Positions 7,556-16,735 of a stretch of 64,000 nt of DNA are shown one piece after another; the stretch's first letter is position 1, and every line of letters starts with the position of its first letter. Source of the stretch: JALFST01 sp022779285. GTDB taxonomy: Bacteria; Bacillota; Clostridia; Tissierellales; Peptoniphilaceae. The notes below the pieces were generated by a model that was not told the origin of the DNA, searched no databases, and saw only the letters and a program-made list of their open reading frames with translations. The stretch is taken from the NCBI GenBank assembly GCA_050313895.1, contig JBNPMI010000001.1; one strand, written 5' to 3'. A program made the translations under genes and the position numbers.

Positions 7556-8545
7556 TCAAATGAAACCCACCTTACGGTACACCTTGGACAGAGTGCGTTG
7601 CGCCGTTTGACGCGCCACCTCCGCACCTTGCGTATAAATCTCTTCCAGAACATGCTTTTCTTCCATAATTTCAAAGAATTTTTCTCGAATCGGGATCATA
7701 TGAGAAACCACAATTTCTCCAAGCTCTTCCTTAAAATCGGCATAGCTCGCTCCTGTATGGGATTGTACGATCTCCTCCGGTGTCTGATCGGTATATGCGG
7801 AATAGATATTGATTAAATTCTTTAAGCCGGGCTGTTCATCATGATACGCAAAATGAGCCTGAGAATCCGTAACGGATCGCGCGATTTTCCGTCGAATTGT
7901 ATCCGCATCATCGCGTATCAAAATATAAGAATTGACATCGGGATCGGATTTGCTCATTTTGGCAAAGGGATCCTTTAAACTCATAATGCGCGCAGAGCTT
8001 TTCGGAATCAACGGTTCCGGCACGCGGAAGGTATCCGAATAGCGGCTGTTAAAACGTTCTGCAATATCGCGCGTAAACTCCAAATGCTGTTTTTGATCTG
8101 CCCCTACCGGTACATAGTCCGATTGATACAGAAGAATGTCGGCAGCCATAAGTACGGGATATGTGAGCAGCGCTGCATTGAGATTATCCGCGTGTTTTTG
8201 TGCCTTATCCTTAAACTGTGTCATACGTTGCAGCTGTCCAATGGAGCTCAGAGAGCTCAAGACCCAGCCAAGCTCCGCGTGCTGCGGAACCTGCGACTGG
8301 ATAAACATCGTTACCTTTTCCGGATCCATGCCGGATGCAAGATAGACCGCAAGCACCTCACGTGATCTTCTTCGTAAATCGGCAGGCACCTGTGTTACCG
8401 TAATCGAATGCAAGTTCGCAACGCCGAAAAAACAACGATACTCATCCTGTAATTCTACAAAATGACGAACCGCACCGAGATAATTGCCGATGGTAAGATC
8501 ACCGGACGGTTGTACCAGGCTGAAAACTACTTTTTTTTCCTCCAT
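7556..8545 (-). CDS. trpS: Tryptophanyl-tRNA synthetase
   Basis: A 329-residue class I synthetase that charges tRNA-Trp. The HIGH-type motif is TIGN at residues 18-21, and KMSKS is at 196-200. The start ATG 8545 has AAAGGAGAC upstream. No T-box leader fits: only about 70 nt separate it from the terminator of the preceding gene, and an extended -10 promoter lies within that space. Confidence 0.97.
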   Translation of the reverse strand: MEEKKVVFSLVQPSGDLTIGNYLGAVRHFVELQDEYRCFFGVANLHSITVTQVPADLRRRSREVLAVYLASGMDPEKVTMFIQSQVPQHAELGWVLSSLSSIGQLQRMTQFKDKAQKHADNLNAALLTYPVLMAADILLYQSDYVPVGADQKQHLEFTRDIAERFNSRYSDTFRVPEPLIPKSSARIMSLKDPFAKMSKSDPDVNSYILIRDDADTIRRKIARSVTDSQAHFAYHDEQPGLKNLINIYSAYTDQTPEEIVQSHTGASYADFKEELGEIVVSHMIPIREKFFEIMEEKHVLEEIYTQGAEVARQTAQRTLSKVYRKVGFI

Positions 8546-8577
8546 GCACTGTCTCCTTTATTTTGATAATTAGTAAC

Positions 8578-8586
8578 AGTATATCA
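8578..8586 (-). promoter_or_regulatory. Extended -10 promoter of trpS-malQ
   Basis: TGATATACT on the minus strand, 33 nt before the trpS start. No good -35 is seen, as expected for an extended -10 promoter. Confidence 0.5.
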
Positions 8587-8612
8587 CTTTCTATCCGATT
8601 CGTTGACGCAAT

Positions 8613-8640
8613 AAAAAAAAGGCAGATCCGAAGATCTGCC
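8613..8640 (-). terminator. Terminator of the NlpC/P60 gene
   Basis: GGCAGATC-ttcg-GATCTGCC followed by eight T, 13 nt after the stop codon of the upstream gene. Confidence 0.95.
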
Positions 8641-8652
8641 CTCGACATTGAT

Positions 8653-10362
8653 TTAGTTGAGAATCCGGCGAACCGTCACAAGACGCTTCATGTACCAGCT
8701 GCTGTATACGCTATCCGTGCGCACGCCTGTAGATGGTGAACTTGCATGAACCATCATGCCATTGCCGATATACATCGCTACGTGGCTGATGTAGCTTCCG
8801 CCGCTCGTTGCATAAAAGAGCAAATCGCCCGGCTGCAAATTATCCATAGATACCGCATAGCCTGCCTGTGCTTGAGAACGTGACTGGTGCACCAGGGAAA
8901 TGCCTGCGCCATTACGGTATGCCCATGTGACAAGTCCCGAGCAGTCAAAGCTGGAAGGACCTTCCGCCCCCCAAACATAGCGGCAGCCAATCTTGGACTT
9001 CGCCAGCTCGACGACGCGAGCCGCTACTGACTGATCGGATGATGGAGCCTCGGGCTGCGGATCCGGTGCGGGATTCGGTGTCGCAACAGGCTCATCGGAA
9101 AGAACGACCTTGGAGATATATACCGTCTGTCCGCCACGCTCGAATTCAACCCAGCCGTTAACAAGCTTTCCTTCGATCGGCGTATTCACCGAAAGAACGG
9201 TGATGCTGTCATAATTCGTGCCGGGACCCTTGCGGAGATATGCAGCTGTCTTGACATATCCTGAATACATTTCATATGCCGGCTCCGGATCCGGTGCCGG
9301 AGTGCTTGGCGTTTCCGGTTGTGCGGGCTCCTCCGGAGTCTCGATAACGACCTTCTCATCGCCAACCAAGCTGGCCTTCACATATCCTACGGATCCGTTG
9401 TACTCCAATTTGATCCATTCGCCTTCACGTGTTCCTTCTATAGAACTGTTGACCGGAAGCACGCCCAGGATGGAATCATCCAAAGAAGCTCCGGAGCGAA
9501 CATTGGCACCCACCAAAGACTGTACATATCCGGAAACGGCCTTTGCCTTTGCCTCTTCCTCGGCAGCCTTTGCAGCGGCTTCTTCTTCCGCCTTTCTGGC
9601 AGCTTCCTCAGCAGCTTTTGCGGCGGCTTCTTCCTCTGCCTTCTTGGCAGCTTCGGCAGCCTTTGCCTCTTCCTCCGCTTTTCTTTCCGCTTCTTCAGCG
9701 GCGGCCGTCTCCGCCTTCGCGCGAGCCTCTTCTTCCGCAATCCACTTATTGGCCTGTTCCTGCTCATTTACCTCTTCAGTGGATGCATCACGAATATAAT
9801 CAACGGAAACATAGCCCGTTGCACCTTTTTCCGTCTTGATCTCTACCCAGCCCTTATATAAGGTACCGCGCACAACATCGTTGCGAAGATAATAACCCAG
9901 CGTTTCCGAGTCGGCATTTGCACTCTTTCTTATGTAAAGAAGATCCACATTGACAATGCCGTCAAACTCTGTCGGCTGCTCTTCCACCGGAGCGGGGGCT
10001 TCTTCTTTTTTAGAAACCTCAACCTGAACTTCCTGCTTGGACTGTACCGGAGGAATTTCGGCCTTCTCGGGAGCCTTCTCCTCAGGCGCAGCTTCTTTTT
10101 CCGGTTCGGCATCCTTTGCAGCTGCAATCTCGATCGGCTTTGCAACAAAATACTCAACCTTTGTCGCTGAATCGAATACACGCTCATCTACAGAGGCGGC
10201 TTTGTCTTTCGAATCTTCTGTGACATTTGACTGATATTTCTCCGCCAAATCCTTGGTCATATAATTCGCCTTGGAAGCATCAATATCTAAAAATTGTGCT
10301 GCAGCAAAAGCGCCTGTTACGCCAAGGACTCCGACAACAGCTCCGATCTTTTTTTTATCCAC
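8653..10362 (-). CDS. Secreted SH3 / NlpC-P60 peptidoglycan endopeptidase
   Basis: A 569-residue protein. A signal or anchor-like hydrophobic N-terminus (KIGAVVGVLGVTGAFAAAQF) is followed by an acidic Pro/Glu-rich stretch, a first bacterial SH3 domain (about 138-193), an Ala/Glu/Lys coiled-coil repeat (about 200-275), a second SH3 (about 280-340), a third SH3 (about 365-425), a Pro-rich linker and a C-terminal NlpC/P60 domain. The catalytic Cys is 474 in FDCSGLVTWAY and the His is 527 in ISHVAMYIGNG. Such enzymes cut D-Glu-diamino-acid bonds in wall peptides. The start GTG 10362 is chosen because GGAGGT lies just before it; an ATG five codons upstream overlaps that site. It is monocistronic, with its own promoter and terminator. 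Confidence 0.93.
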   Translation of the reverse strand: MDKKKIGAVVGVLGVTGAFAAAQFLDIDASKANYMTKDLAEKYQSNVTEDSKDKAASVDERVFDSATKVEYFVAKPIEIAAAKDAEPEKEAAPEEKAPEKAEIPPVQSKQEVQVEVSKKEEAPAPVEEQPTEFDGIVNVDLLYIRKSANADSETLGYYLRNDVVRGTLYKGWVEIKTEKGATGYVSVDYIRDASTEEVNEQEQANKWIAEEEARAKAETAAAEEAERKAEEEAKAAEAAKKAEEEAAAKAAEEAARKAEEEAAAKAAEEEAKAKAVSGYVQSLVGANVRSGASLDDSILGVLPVNSSIEGTREGEWIKLEYNGSVGYVKASLVGDEKVVIETPEEPAQPETPSTPAPDPEPAYEMYSGYVKTAAYLRKGPGTNYDSITVLSVNTPIEGKLVNGWVEFERGGQTVYISKVVLSDEPVATPNPAPDPQPEAPSSDQSVAARVVELAKSKIGCRYVWGAEGPSSFDCSGLVTWAYRNGAGISLVHQSRSQAQAGYAVSMDNLQPGDLLFYATSGGSYISHVAMYIGNGMMVHASSPSTGVRTDSVYSSWYMKRLVTVRRILN

Positions 10363-10420
10363 AGGGACTACCTCCATCTATCTAAACCGAATTTAATTGT
10401 TACTTTTGTAATCTTTTTTA

Positions 10421-10449
10421 ATGCTACCCTCTTCTCTTGAAAAAGTCAA
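10421..10449 (-). promoter_or_regulatory. Promoter of the NlpC/P60 gene
   Basis: -35 TTGACT (10444-10449), 17-nt spacer, -10 TAGCAT (10421-10426). It overlaps the end of truA. Confidence 0.7.
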
Positions 10450-11249
10450 GAAAAATTTACAAAACAATTACAATGCAGGCTTTCATTCTTTTTCTCCCCG
10501 TTTTCCTCCGGATTTTTCCAATAAATCCGGGATAAAGTGAGCCCGCAGGCGGGAAGGGTTGGTGCAATCGGAATCCGGCTTCCATGCTCCAGCGCATATG
10601 AAATCTCATCCGCGGAAAGCTTTCCGCGTCCCACATCCACCAAGGCTCCTGCCATAATTCTCACCTGTTGTCTTAAAAATGCGTCACCTTGTATGGCAAA
10701 GATCAGGTGATTGCCTTCCTCTTTTATAGTGCATTCGGTAATCGTGCGAACGACGCTGCGCTCCGGATCCGGCAGAGAAAAGGCGGAAAAGTCGTGAGTG
10801 CCCAAAAACTCGCCCGCTGCGCGCTTCATCCTCTCAATGTTGAGCGGATACGAGCAAAGCGCCATTCGATATCGGTCTTTCGGGTGCAGTAGGGGACCTC
10901 GTGAGAGCACATAGCAATAAGTCTTCCATGTGGAATGAAATCGTGCATGAAAACGAAGCGATGCACCTTCCGATCGATATACGAGAATGTCATCAGGAAG
11001 ATATTTTTTCAAATTATAATAGAAACGATCCGCAGGAATATCCGACACACTGAGAAAATTTACGATTTGCGCATCGGCATGGACGCCCGAATCGGTTCTC
11101 CCGGCAACAATCAATCGCGTCGTTCTTCCGGTAACGAGCTCTACCGCCTTTCGCAATACGCCTCCCACCGTTCTTTTATACGGCTGCTCCTGAAATCCTT
11201 CAAAAAAAGTTCCATCATATGCCAGTGTCAATACAATATTTTGCAGCAA
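10446..11249 (-). CDS. truA: tRNA pseudouridine(38-40) synthase
   Basis: A 267-residue TruA that isomerises uridines 38-40 in the tRNA anticodon arm. The catalytic Asp is in the motif GRTDSGVHADAQ (about residues 50-61). TTG at 11249 is the probable start because AAGGAG is six bases upstream; an earlier in-frame GTG would place the N-terminus inside a terminator hairpin. It follows ecfT, an arrangement frequent in Firmicutes between the ECF genes and rplM-rpsI, but rplM-rpsI are 43 kb away in this window. The C-terminal tail (about 20 residues) is poorly conserved-looking. Confidence 0.94.
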   Translation of the reverse strand: MLQNIVLTLAYDGTFFEGFQEQPYKRTVGGVLRKAVELVTGRTTRLIVAGRTDSGVHADAQIVNFLSVSDIPADRFYYNLKKYLPDDILVYRSEGASLRFHARFHSTWKTYCYVLSRGPLLHPKDRYRMALCSYPLNIERMKRAAGEFLGTHDFSAFSLPDPERSVVRTITECTIKEEGNHLIFAIQGDAFLRQQVRIMAGALVDVGRGKLSADEISYALEHGSRIPIAPTLPACGLTLSRIYWKNPEENGEKKNESLHCNCFVNFS

Positions 11250-11261
11250 TTTCTTCTCCTT

Positions 11262-11293
11262 AAAAAAAGCCCGCGCGCAAAAGCGCAGCGGGC
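11262..11293 (-). terminator. Hairpin between ecfT and truA
   Basis: AGCCCGC/GCGGGCT stem with an inner GCGC pairing, then seven T, ending only a few bases before the truA ribosome binding site. It should end the ECF transcript or limit read-through into truA. Confidence 0.85.
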
Positions 11294-11378
11294 TCACCTC
11301 CCGATCAAATCCTTATCAATCTTTTCAGAGCAAAAATGTCGGAACAAAATCAGCCGACCGGCCCTTCTTCCGGATCTC

Positions 11379-12170
11379 CTATAATAGAATCCCTAAGCCG
11401 TTCAAGGCGGCCAGACCAACGCATAGCGTTACAATATCCTTTGTCAGCATCCTGAGCGGATTCAAACGCGTGCGGCCTTCGCCTCCTCGATAGCAACGCG
11501 CCTCCATGGCATCTCCCAACTCATCAGCGCGATTAAGCGCATTTAAAAAGAGAGGCACCATCAAAGGAATCATCGCCTTGGCACGATTGAGCACGTTTCC
11601 CGATTCAAAATCTGCACCGCGTGCCTTCTGTGCCCTCATGATCTTGTCCGATTCCTCAAACAGCGTGGGAATGAAGCGCAACGCAATGGAAATCATCATC
11701 GCCATCTCATGAGAAGGAAAGTGTATCACTTTAAGAGGACTTAGAAGAGATTCTATACCATCGGTTAATGCCAAGGGACTTGTCGTAAGAGTCAGGAGCG
11801 TCGTTCCGAATACCAGCAGGATGATGCGAATCGTAATGAAAATCGCCCGATAGATTCCTTCTTCCGTGATTCGGAAAATCCACCAGCGCCATATTTCCTT
11901 TCCCGGAATAATCCAGAGATTCAGAACAAAGGTGAAGATGAGAATCATGAAAATAGGCTTTAATCCCTTGAGAACTCGCAGAATCGGAATGCCTGCTATG
12001 CTGATGCATACAAAAATATATACCGCAAAAGCCCCATATCCGATCCATGAATTTACAAAAAAGAGCGATACCATAAACGCAATCGTCAGCACAATCTTCA
12101 CACGCGGATCCAACATGTGCAGAAAGGAGTTTCCCGGATAATATTGTCCTATTGTTGCACGCTCACCCAT
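11379..12170 (-). CDS. ecfT: ECF transporter transmembrane protein EcfT
   Basis: A 263-residue membrane subunit that couples the two ATPases to interchangeable substrate-binding S components for vitamins or metals. The two coupling motifs with Ala-Arg-Gly character, RAQKARGADF and EARCYRGG, are present at about residues 181-190 and 223-230. About five hydrophobic segments are visible. It overlaps the end of ecfA2 by 8 nt. No S component is in the window, consistent with a shared (group II) module. Confidence 0.95.
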   Translation of the reverse strand: MGERATIGQYYPGNSFLHMLDPRVKIVLTIAFMVSLFFVNSWIGYGAFAVYIFVCISIAGIPILRVLKGLKPIFMILIFTFVLNLWIIPGKEIWRWWIFRITEEGIYRAIFITIRIILLVFGTTLLTLTTSPLALTDGIESLLSPLKVIHFPSHEMAMMISIALRFIPTLFEESDKIMRAQKARGADFESGNVLNRAKAMIPLMVPLFLNALNRADELGDAMEARCYRGGEGRTRLNPLRMLTKDIVTLCVGLAALNGLGILL

Positions 12171-13038
12171 GATGCACCTCCCCTTGATCGGAAAGCAGGC
12201 TGCGGATCGCTTCGAATGCTTCCTCCGTTGTAATCACATCATCCGGAACATTCATTCCCTTTTCCTGCAATGCACGCATAAGACGCGTCACCTGCGGTGT
12301 CGATAAGCCGATCGCCTCCAGTTCCTCCTGTCGTTGAAAAACCTCGTGCGGCGAACCGTCCATCACGATTTTTCCCCGATCCACCACTAAAATACGATTG
12401 GCATTTTCCGCAATGTCTTCCATGGAATGAGTCACAAGAAGAATCGTCAGTTCGGGGTCGTGTTCATATAGAGAACGAAGCTCTCGGAGCAGCTCATCCC
12501 GGCCGCGCGGATCCAAGCCGGCAGTCGGTTCGTCCAGCACCAGATAACGGGGGCGAAGCGCAAGAACACCTGCAATGGCAACACGTCTCTTCTGGCCGCC
12601 TGAAAGCTCGAAAGGAGAGATGTCCTTCATCTTTTCGTAATCGAGCCCCACAGACTGCATGCTCCAGCGTACGCGCTCCTCGATCTCTTCCTCCGAAAGT
12701 CCAAGATTTTTCGGGCCGAAGGCAATGTCCTTGGCTACGGTTTCTTCAAAAAGCTGATCCTCCGGATATTGAAAAACAAGCCCGACAATTTGACGGAGCC
12801 TGTGCAAATCCGCTTTTGCCGCTGTCGTCTCGATACCATCCACCGTAAGGGTTCCCTCCTGCGGAAGATTGAGCCCGTTCATATGCTGTACCAGCGTCGA
12901 CTTTCCGCTGCCGGTATGCCCGATGATTCCGATGTATTCATGTCGGTCAATCGAAAGCGTAATGTCCTTGAGCGCCGCAATCGGCTCTTTGTCGTCCGGA
13001 TTGTAATAAAAGGAAAGATGTTGAAATTCCATGCTCAT
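12163..13038 (-). CDS. ecfA2: ECF transporter ATPase EcfA2
   Basis: A 291-residue ABC ATPase. Walker A is GHTGSGKST (about 40-48), the Q-loop is in VFQYPEDQLF, the signature is ELSGGQKRR and Walker B is YLVLDEPTAGLDP. The start ATG 13038 has GGAGGTG before it and overlaps the stop of ecfA1 by 4 nt (ATGA), indicating translational coupling. It forms the ATPase heterodimer with EcfA1. Confidence 0.95.
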   Translation of the reverse strand: MSMEFQHLSFYYNPDDKEPIAALKDITLSIDRHEYIGIIGHTGSGKSTLVQHMNGLNLPQEGTLTVDGIETTAAKADLHRLRQIVGLVFQYPEDQLFEETVAKDIAFGPKNLGLSEEEIEERVRWSMQSVGLDYEKMKDISPFELSGGQKRRVAIAGVLALRPRYLVLDEPTAGLDPRGRDELLRELRSLYEHDPELTILLVTHSMEDIAENANRILVVDRGKIVMDGSPHEVFQRQEELEAIGLSTPQVTRLMRALQEKGMNVPDDVITTEEAFEAIRSLLSDQGEVHHG

Positions 13039-13952
13039 TTCAGCACCTCCACCATCTCCTCAATTGTCAAAATCCCATCGGGAACCTGGAAGCCGGCCTG
13101 ATTGAGCATATGGCTCAGCTCTGTTACCTGCGGAACATCCAGTTCCAGCTCGCGCATACGCTCTACCTGAGAAAAGACCTCCCTCGGTGTGCCTTCTAAA
13201 ACAATTCGGCCATCGTTCAGAACGATCACTCTGTCTGCGTTGACCGCCTCCTCCATATAGTGCGTAATCAGCAAAATCGTCTTTTTTTCAACCTTATGCA
13301 AATGTTCAATTGTCTCTATAATTTCCTTACGCCCTTGAGGATCCAGCATTGCGGTCGGTTCATCCATAATCAGGCATTCCGGATGCATCGCCAGGATCCC
13401 TGCAATGGCCACTCTCTGTTTTTGTCCACCGGAGAGCCGATGCGGTTCCCGTCGTTTATAATCGAGCATCCCTACGATTTCCAGAGCTTCCTCTACCCGC
13501 TCCCTGAGCTCAGGATTGGGAATCCCCAAATTTTCCGGTCCAAAAGCCACATCTTCCTCTACGATAGACGCTACCAGCTGGTTGTCCGGATTTTGAAATA
13601 CCATTCCGCAATGAGCACGAATTTTCCAGAGATTTCTCTCCTCTCCGGTATCCATCCCCAGGATTCGAATGCGTCCCTCTGTGGGTAGAAATTGTGCATT
13701 TAATAAGCGAGCTAACGTTGATTTTCCGGATCCGTTATGGCCTAACAAGGCCACAAATTCTCCATCCTTTACCTGAAGATTCACGTGATGCAATACGGAC
13801 TGTGCCGGTCTGTCCTCCGGCGCAGGGTACTGAAAGCTCACGTCTTCCACGGAAAGCATGAGCCTTCCGCACTGTTCGGATTCTTCCTCCGTCTCTTCGA
13901 CCTTGGCCTCATCAAGCGGAGTGCTGGAATACTTATTCAATATCTTCTCCAT
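13035..13952 (-). CDS. ecfA1: ECF transporter ATPase EcfA1
   Basis: A 305-residue ABC ATPase with Walker A GHNGSGKST, the Q-loop FQNPDNQL, signature RLSGGQKQR and Walker B CLIMDEPTAMLDP. About 30 acidic residues precede the ATPase domain proper (MLSVEDVSFQYP, near residue 32), longer than usual. An internal ATG at that point is an alternative start, though its ribosome binding site is too close. It is the first gene of the ecfA1-ecfA2-ecfT operon. Confidence 0.94.
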   Translation of the reverse strand: MEKILNKYSSTPLDEAKVEETEEESEQCGRLMLSVEDVSFQYPAPEDRPAQSVLHHVNLQVKDGEFVALLGHNGSGKSTLARLLNAQFLPTEGRIRILGMDTGEERNLWKIRAHCGMVFQNPDNQLVASIVEEDVAFGPENLGIPNPELRERVEEALEIVGMLDYKRREPHRLSGGQKQRVAIAGILAMHPECLIMDEPTAMLDPQGRKEIIETIEHLHKVEKKTILLITHYMEEAVNADRVIVLNDGRIVLEGTPREVFSQVERMRELELDVPQVTELSHMLNQAGFQVPDGILTIEEMVEVLK

Positions 13953-14017
13953 TCATATTTTCCATTCGTAACGGCTATATCCTACCATAATCGGATGACA
14001 TTCACACCTTTTTTCAT

Positions 14018-14047
14018 GGAAAACGGGAGCCCGGGCCCCCGTTTTTT
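14018..14047 (-). terminator. Terminator after the L,D-transpeptidase gene
   Basis: AAAACGGG pairs with CCCGTTTT around a GC-rich inner stem, immediately after the stop codon. The T-run is short. Confidence 0.6.
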
Positions 14048-15443
14048 AGAAAGTATTTTCCACCGGCGAATAATTGGTTGAGCTTTCATACGTGATTACC
14101 GGGGTTCCGTTGGGAAAGGTTTCGAAAATCTTTTTGGCCACATCCTTGGGAAGGTTAATGCAGCCGTTTGAGCCGTTATATAGGTAATGGTTGCCCCCGA
14201 ACTCCTTCACCCAATCCGCATCATGAAGGCCGACTCCGCCATAATTGATCGGCATCCAAAAATCAACATGGCTGTGATACGGCGTTCCATTGTTACTGTC
14301 TCCATCCAAATATCGGTCTTTTTCATGAGACCAGATCTTGTTGACCCCGCGCGGCGTTTCATTGATGTGATTGACCTGCCCGGTACGGACTCCGCTCTCG
14401 ATCACGAGCGCCCCATCTTTATAGGCCCAAAGATGCTGACGAGAAAGATCCAGCTCGATATACGTATCTCCGATATCATTGGAAGCTCTCTCTACGCCCT
14501 TGATATTATAGACGGGAGTCGCCTGCTGATCCTCTCCCTTTTCCAGAAGCTTCATCAATTCAGCCGTCGTTTTTTTTACATTCATCTGCCAGCCATAAAT
14601 GCCCGGAGGAACCGTCACGGTGCCCGCCTCCGTTGTCCGGAATTTACGTTCTGTTCCGTAGGTATCTGTTTTTCGCGCCATTGTGCGGACCCACTCGGTC
14701 AAAAGGCTCTCCTGCACGGCATAGCTGCCGTCATCCCTCCTTTTGATCATTTCCTTGAGCTGCTCGGCTCCAAGAACATATTTGCGATCCACAAAATCAT
14801 AGGTAATCGTATTGGATAACACGGCATTTAAGTGATCCTTGTCGGCGAGCAATTTTTCATCCGTGGAGAGGACCTGCGGCAGATAATAAAGATCCGAAAC
14901 ATCAACGGTTGTCTCGTCCTTGGTAAAAGCATCCAAAATGCGTGCGGTCAGCGCTTCTCCATTGATTCGCGTTCCCTGCTTTTCCGGTTGGATCTCTGCG
15001 CCCGCAGAGGAAATCACGATTTCTGCATCCTTCGGCATCTCCCCTTCCGGCTGAAATCCTGCATCCTGAATCTTTTGATCCAGTGCATCGGCATCATATT
15101 CTTTCACATACTCCAACGTGTAATCATGCCTTTTCAGGATTTCCGAAGGCCATCCCCAGGAGGAAGGCTGCACGGGAGGATTGCTCTGAAGATGATAGGA
15201 AAAACGAATATCGCTTTCAGAAATCGTAAGCGTCTCTCCCTCTCTTCCTTGAAAGGTGTAACTCACCTCCGACGGATTTTTCAAAAAGAATTTCTCCAGT
15301 GATTGAAACCCCCGCGCTTCTCCATTTACTGCCGTTCGTGGAAATGTGAAAGCGGAAAAATAGAGCGCACCGGCAAAATAAAGCACAAGCAGGACAAGTG
15401 CTGTGATTCCTGTGATTTTCAATATCCTTTGCGTCTTTTTCAT
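14046..15443 (-). CDS. Membrane-anchored L,D-transpeptidase (YkuD)
   Basis: A 465-residue protein with an N-terminal membrane anchor (about residues 10-30), a large extracellular region resembling the peptidoglycan-binding type 4 repeats found in clostridial YkuD proteins, and a C-terminal YkuD domain. The catalytic motif is complete: His 407 in GLHDADW, then SNGCINLP with Cys 428. These enzymes make 3-3 crosslinks in peptidoglycan, which resist classical penicillins. It has its own terminator, and a TATAAT box (15474-15479) lies about 30 nt upstream without a clear -35. Confidence 0.93.
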   Translation of the reverse strand: MKKTQRILKITGITALVLLVLYFAGALYFSAFTFPRTAVNGEARGFQSLEKFFLKNPSEVSYTFQGREGETLTISESDIRFSYHLQSNPPVQPSSWGWPSEILKRHDYTLEYVKEYDADALDQKIQDAGFQPEGEMPKDAEIVISSAGAEIQPEKQGTRINGEALTARILDAFTKDETTVDVSDLYYLPQVLSTDEKLLADKDHLNAVLSNTITYDFVDRKYVLGAEQLKEMIKRRDDGSYAVQESLLTEWVRTMARKTDTYGTERKFRTTEAGTVTVPPGIYGWQMNVKKTTAELMKLLEKGEDQQATPVYNIKGVERASNDIGDTYIELDLSRQHLWAYKDGALVIESGVRTGQVNHINETPRGVNKIWSHEKDRYLDGDSNNGTPYHSHVDFWMPINYGGVGLHDADWVKEFGGNHYLYNGSNGCINLPKDVAKKIFETFPNGTPVITYESSTNYSPVENTF

Positions 15444-15494
15444 AAAAATTTCCTTCCATGCCCGTATAGATTGATTATACCCAAAGCTGCGAAA

Positions 15495-16673
15495 CTATGC
15501 GAATTCTCCGAAATCCAATACGATTTGAATGTCATAATTCGGATAGTGCGTCTTCAGATTCTTCTGAATCGATTCCGAAAGCTGCTGCGCATATGTCTTC
15601 AGCTCCCAAGGAATCTGGAGATCGAAGGTCAGAACATGAGGCGTCTGCGCTCGATCCAGGCGAATATCATGAACACTCAATCGGGTATCGGCTCTTTTTA
15701 CATATTTTTCCACATTTTCCCGAACCTGGTTGAATCTTTGATCCGTAAGGATCACGGGATCCAGATGTATTGTCATTTGAATATCCAGAGCATTTCCCAG
15801 CTCTTTTTCAATCGCATCAATTAAGCTATGTGCCTCCATCGAGGGAATGGATGCATCCAGCTCCACATGTGCTGTAACAAAGCGCCTTCCCGGGCCGTAT
15901 TCGTGAAGCATCAGGTCATGCACGCCCAAAACCTCCGGGTATTTACGAATTTCCCTCTCCAGCTCCGATAAGAAAGCGGGACTCGGCGCCTTGCCCATCA
16001 AGCTGTTGAAATTGTCCTGCAACAGATCGACTCCGCTCTTCAAGATAATCAGGGCTACAGCGATAGAAAAAATGCTGTCCAGCGGCAAATTGATTTTTGT
16101 CATCAACAGGAGCGCAGAAAGAATGGCTCCCGTCGCCAGAATATCCGAAAGGCTGTCCGCCGCTGCTGCCCGAAGCATCTCGGATGCAATCCGCTTCGCC
16201 TGCCTCGTGTAGAAAATGTAGAGTCCCAACTTTACCAGAATGGATAAAATCATAACAAGAAAAGTGAGACGAGTAAGCTCTAATGAGCTTGGCCGGAAAA
16301 ATCGCTGGATTCCCTCCTTGCCCAGCCCCAATCCTACATAGAGAATCAGAATGGCAATAATGGAGGAGGAGATGTACTCAAATCTCGCATGTCCAAAAGG
16401 ATGCTCCTGGTCAGAAGGCTTTGCCGATATCAAAAAGGAAATCAAGCCGACGATGGAGGAAATGGCATCAAACATATTATTCATGCCGTCTCCCAGCACG
16501 CTCAACGATCCGCTCAGAATTCCGGCAAAAATTTTGCTTGCTGACAAGAATATGTTAACAATTCCCCCTACGATCGACACGCGAATTCCGACCTTTTTGC
16601 GCTCCTCCACGGTCAACCGAGCTTCTTTTTTTTGATAAAATTGTGTAGGATATGATTTCATAGCTTGCTCCAT
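15495..16673 (-). CDS. Cation diffusion facilitator family transporter
   Basis: A 392-residue CDF protein: six predicted membrane segments in residues 30-225 and a cytoplasmic C-terminal domain with His-rich contacts (HDLMLHEYG). The metal-site motifs are GDGMNNMFD in TM2 and ADSLSD in TM5. The Asn-Asn form in TM2 is like manganese-type CDFs rather than the HxxxD zinc type, so Mn2+ or Fe2+ efflux is a reasonable guess. The C-terminus is about 80 residues longer than the minimal family. It is divergent from galT with 62 nt between. Confidence 0.9.
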   Translation of the reverse strand: MEQAMKSYPTQFYQKKEARLTVEERKKVGIRVSIVGGIVNIFLSASKIFAGILSGSLSVLGDGMNNMFDAISSIVGLISFLISAKPSDQEHPFGHARFEYISSSIIAILILYVGLGLGKEGIQRFFRPSSLELTRLTFLVMILSILVKLGLYIFYTRQAKRIASEMLRAAAADSLSDILATGAILSALLLMTKINLPLDSIFSIAVALIILKSGVDLLQDNFNSLMGKAPSPAFLSELEREIRKYPEVLGVHDLMLHEYGPGRRFVTAHVELDASIPSMEAHSLIDAIEKELGNALDIQMTIHLDPVILTDQRFNQVRENVEKYVKRADTRLSVHDIRLDRAQTPHVLTFDLQIPWELKTYAQQLSESIQKNLKTHYPNYDIQIVLDFGEFA

Positions 16674-16692
16674 AGATGCTTTTGATTAAAAT
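16665..16692 (+). promoter_or_regulatory. Candidate galT promoter
   Basis: TTGCTC (16665-16670), 16-nt spacer, TAAAAT (16687-16692). Weak match, but it is in the only space available upstream of galT. Confidence 0.3.
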
Positions 16693-16735
16693 TATAAGTG
16701 AAAGAGAAACAGAAAAAAAGCAAAAGGAGATCGTC

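Noticed and set aside
8546..8612. T-box leader before trpS
   Set aside because: There is no room between the upstream terminator and the gene, and no T-box motif.
9218..9799. 193-codon plus frame opposite the NlpC/P60 gene
   Set aside because: Its Ala/Ser-rich repeats are the antisense of the KAEEEA coiled-coil codons.
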